Of a stretch of DNA of 64,000 nucleotides, positions 63,338 through 64,000 are shown one piece after another. The notes under the pieces were generated by a model. That model had not been told where the DNA came from. It did not search any database and saw only the letters and a list, made by a program, of their open reading frames with translations. The DNA comes from Nitrincola alkalilacustris (GTDB lineage Bacteria; Pseudomonadota; Gammaproteobacteria; Pseudomonadales; Balneatricaceae): positions 186,001 through 250,000 of the forward strand of contig NZ_WBOM01000005.1 of the NCBI RefSeq assembly GCF_008973755.1, in the 5' to 3' direction. How positions within the stretch are numbered: the stretch's first letter is position 1; each line of letters begins with the position of its first letter. The position numbers and the translations under genes were made by a program.

Positions 63338-64000
63338 TCAGTTCAGTTCAGTTGCCGTAACGCTCTTTACGCCTTTGATATTCTGGGCGAGTTCAATTGC
63401 CAATGCATGTTCAACACCGCTTTGTGTCGACCCACTCAGAGTGACAATACCCTCTTTGGTAGTAACAGAAATATCATTGCTGTGAATGTGGCTGGACATC
63501 AGGAAGGTGGACTTCACTTTAGTGGTGATCCACGTATCAGAAATGGCCTGTCCTGTGTCGCTCTCCTTATCACTGCCGGTCACAGTAGCTTTGGTGGCAG
63601 GGTCAACGGTCATCTGGTTGTCAACGGATCTGACACCACGAGTACCCAGCGCGAGCTTATCAACCATGGATTTCGATTTTTCGCTATCAGTTGTGCCTGT
63701 GATCGTGACCACTCCGTCGAGAGTTTCGACTTCGCTATTCATGCCGTCAGAGAAGCTGCTCCAAAGGAGTTTCGATTTAACTGCGGCTGTGATGGAGGCA
63801 TCATCGACGACTTGTCCGAAGCTGCGCTCACCGTCGGTTCTTTCTTCTCTGACATAATCAGCCTTGACTTCAATGTCGTTGTCAACGGATGTGATACCTG
63901 GCACGCCGATTGCGATCTGCTCAGCGAGATCTTTATTTATCTCTTCATCGACTATTCCAGTCAGAGTTGCCTTGCCGTCGACAACATCTATATTAATCTC
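63338..64000 (-). CDS. BON-domain protein (OsmY-like), 5' end outside window
   Basis: 221 residues visible and open to the right edge. Three BON units: DVVDGKATLTGIVDEE, VETLDGVVTITGTTDSEKSK and VTTKEGIVTLSGSTQSGVEH, each with the Gly-Val-Val/Leu-Thr-Gly pattern. OsmY-type proteins are periplasmic and stress-induced. The stop codon lies within a (GTTCA)3 microsatellite (63336-63350), so slippage would change the C-terminus. Confidence 0.88.
   Translation of the reverse strand, partial: EINIDVVDGKATLTGIVDEEINKDLAEQIAIGVPGITSVDNDIEVKADYVREERTDGERSFGQVVDDASITAAVKSKLLWSSFSDGMNSEVETLDGVVTITGTTDSEKSKSMVDKLALGTRGVRSVDNQMTVDPATKATVTGSDKESDTGQAISDTWITTKVKSTFLMSSHIHSNDISVTTKEGIVTLSGSTQSGVEHALAIELAQNIKGVKSVTATELN

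Noticed and set aside
1-64000. tRNA, rRNA, CRISPR arrays, prophage or insertion-sequence transposases
   Set aside because: None recognised on reading both strands; no regularly spaced repeats of CRISPR type and no transposase motifs.

Overview
The window reads as a chromosomal segment of a free-living, probably marine, gammaproteobacterium. The gene set (type 2 leuA, dgt, rlmF, AcnA, flavocytochrome c sulfide dehydrogenase, a GlpSTPQUV glycerol ABC transporter, chemoreceptors, L-hydroxyproline catabolism) and the moderate GC would fit an Oceanospirillales-like lineage. That placement is inference from gene content, not a database match. Coding density is high over 1-46 kb. Between about 46.5 and 59 kb the window becomes a patchwork of short, unrelated single genes with internal duplications, typical of accessory DNA.

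Layout. 1-3.4 kb: hydroxyproline epimerase (partial), divergent from a FAD D-amino acid/D-hydroxyproline dehydrogenase and an orphan periplasmic binding protein; an identical 18-bp operator core lies in front of both transcription units. 3.5-6.5 kb: dgt and an ABC1/UbiB-like kinase. 6.5-8.7 kb: leuA behind two tandem leucine-rich leader ORFs. 8.7-9.9 kb: an Xre/RES toxin-antitoxin pair. 9.9-17.3 kb: alcohol dehydrogenase with a divergent Lrp/AsnC regulator, then a five-gene Opp/Dpp-type ABC importer. 17.6-21.9 kb: glpD, glpR, glpK. 22.2-23.8 kb: what looks like a relic integron, with two gene cassettes bounded by attC-like sites, an attI-like end and a LexA-like box but no integrase. Cassette 1 carries a membrane protein and a GT51 peptidoglycan glycosyltransferase. 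24.2-25.7 kb: chemoreceptor. 25.9-34.3 kb: the glycerol ABC operon glpSTPQUV and a divergent sigma-54 activator. 34.4-44.5 kb: tpiA, gpmI, a zinc-binding-type chemoreceptor, acnA and a haem-c GGDEF/EAL protein. 44.7-46.4 kb: fccAB-like sulfide dehydrogenase. 46.5-64 kb: rlmF followed by accessory genes (an AAC(3)-I-like acetyltransferase, methyltransferase, cupin, glyoxalase fold, MerR, MoaD, BNR-repeat protein, MFS with LysR, MarR, BON-domain protein) and several broken genes.

How it works together. Glycerol enters through the GlpV/PQU/ST ABC system (no glpF is seen), is phosphorylated by GlpK, oxidised by GlpD to dihydroxyacetone phosphate and passed to TpiA and lower glycolysis (GpmI). GlpR-like operators lie at glpD, glpK and the transporter operon. 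The transporter also has a sigma-54-like promoter facing the divergent enhancer-binding protein, which suggests dual control.

The strongest candidates for something undescribed are the integron cassette pairing a membrane beta-domain protein with a stand-alone GT51 enzyme, the double leucine leader of leuA, and the asymmetric GlpS/GlpT ATPase pair under sigma-54 plus GlpR control.
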